From: CAXMQZ01 sp963707075
GTDB lineage: Bacteria > Acidobacteriota > Thermoanaerobaculia > Multivoradales > JAHEKO01
Direction: 5' to 3'
Assembly: GCA_963707075.1 (NCBI GenBank)
Contig: CAVPOX010000001.1
Span: 1 to 64,000, forward strand
Length of the DNA: 64,000 nucleotides
Position 1 is the first letter of the stretch, and every line of letters begins with the position of its first letter. This document shows, piece by piece, positions 63,698-64,000 of the stretch. The position numbers and the translations under genes were made by a program. The notes below the pieces were generated by a model. It searched no databases. It was given only the letters and a program-made list of their open reading frames with translations, and was not told where the DNA came from.

Positions 63698-64000
63698 ATG
63701 ATCGCCTCGCGGAGCAGCCCAGGAATCATCGGTCTACTGGTGCTCATCGCTTTTGGGCTTTGCGCCCTCCCGACCTCTGCTCAGTCCGATGCCGAGATGG
63801 AGGTCTGTCTCGCCAAGGGCAAGATCCTCAAGGGTTGGGAGGTACTCCCCGGGCTGACCGGGGCGCTCAAGCTCACTCTCGACTGTGATGGGCGTGAACA
63901 GAAGGCCGTTTTCAAATCGCTCGATTTCTACCGGCCGGGCGTCACTGTGCACGTCAGCGGCGACCGCGAGTTCAATTTCTCCGATCGTTACCAGTATGAG
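63698..64000 (+). CDS. Secreted protein of unknown function, 3' partial
   Basis: ATG 63698 follows GAGGTG and begins a signal peptide (GIIGLLVLIAFGLCALPTSAQS, cleavage near residue 27). The remaining visible mature part contains CLAKGKILKGWEVLPGLTGALKL and KSLDFYRPGVTVHVSG followed by FNFSDRYQYE, and runs off the end of the window. I do not recognise a named family. Confidence 0.75.
   Translation, partial: MIASRSSPGIIGLLVLIAFGLCALPTSAQSDAEMEVCLAKGKILKGWEVLPGLTGALKLTLDCDGREQKAVFKSLDFYRPGVTVHVSGDREFNFSDRYQYE

Noticed and set aside
1..64000. CRISPR arrays, tRNA or rRNA genes, prophage or integrative element
   Set aside because: No regularly spaced repeats, no cloverleaf-like sequences, and no integrase, capsid or conjugation genes were seen by reading; a covariance-model scan could not be run.

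Overview
The window is GC-rich bacterial chromosome with strong Shine-Dalgarno sites, tightly overlapping operons, many secreted proteins and lipoproteins, and no tRNA, rRNA, CRISPR array or intact mobile element that I can see. A transmembrane Ser/Thr kinase with TolB/PD40-like repeats, two giant Asp-box (BNR/sortilin-like) secreted proteins and several CIA30, DUF4397, DUF3604 and DUF4199-type proteins together suggest an Acidobacteriota-like soil or sediment organism, perhaps of the Thermoanaerobaculia type. The taxon is an inference from gene content; no marker gene is present.

Layout. 0-5.8 kb: an AbiEii-type nucleotidyltransferase with a small partner, a secreted CIA30-DUF4174 protein, a gutted CocE/NonD hydrolase pseudogene, an aldo/keto reductase and a secreted DUF4397-like protein with a clear terminator. 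6-12 kb (minus strand): a DUF4199 membrane protein, the Xni flap endonuclease, a decayed IS91-family transposase abutting a broken kinase gene, an NTF2-like secreted protein and the full receptor-like kinase. 12-23.7 kb: a two-domain VOC protein, a striking fusion of cyclic-nucleotide-binding, degenerate AAA+ and membrane polyferredoxin domains, a SpoIIAA-like protein, an amidohydrolase, a coupled ATP-grasp/ATP-grasp/GNAT operon, a chimeric gene carrying a kinase leader, and a serine hydrolase. 23.9-26.7 kb: a Lys-rich helix-hairpin-helix protein, a CYTH-CHAD protein and a ParA ATPase in a row. This is the best candidate here for an undescribed system, possibly polyphosphate-granule positioning on the nucleoid.

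26.7-43 kb: peptidase S10; a translationally coupled operon of GNAT-GNAT-cNMP fusion, flavin reductase and M20 peptidase (the last with a probable CTG start); two BNR-repeat proteins flanking a GH3 glucosidase and a PaaK-like ligase. 43.2-46.3 kb: a gamma-glutamylcyclotransferase-like gene, a glutamate-mutase-like B12 enzyme split by an apparent frameshift, and a P5C-reductase-like gene. 46.4-56.9 kb: a staphyloxanthin-like C30 carotenoid cluster with three CrtN/CrtP-type oxidoreductases, an aldehyde dehydrogenase, an acyltransferase and a glycosyltransferase, followed without a gap by an ABC exporter and a DUF2141 lipoprotein. No squalene/dehydrosqualene synthase lies in the window. 57-64 kb: a DJ-1/PfpI protein, a DUF3604 lipoprotein, a ferredoxin-nitroreductase remnant, a methyltransferase, a small ABM-like protein, a SulP transporter and a truncated secreted protein.

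A recurring theme is decay by internal deletion. The hydrolase, kinase, transposase and nitroreductase remnants all keep pieces of both ends of the gene but lack the middle, and the N-terminal leader of the kinase family occurs three times, once grafted onto an unrelated secreted-protein domain.
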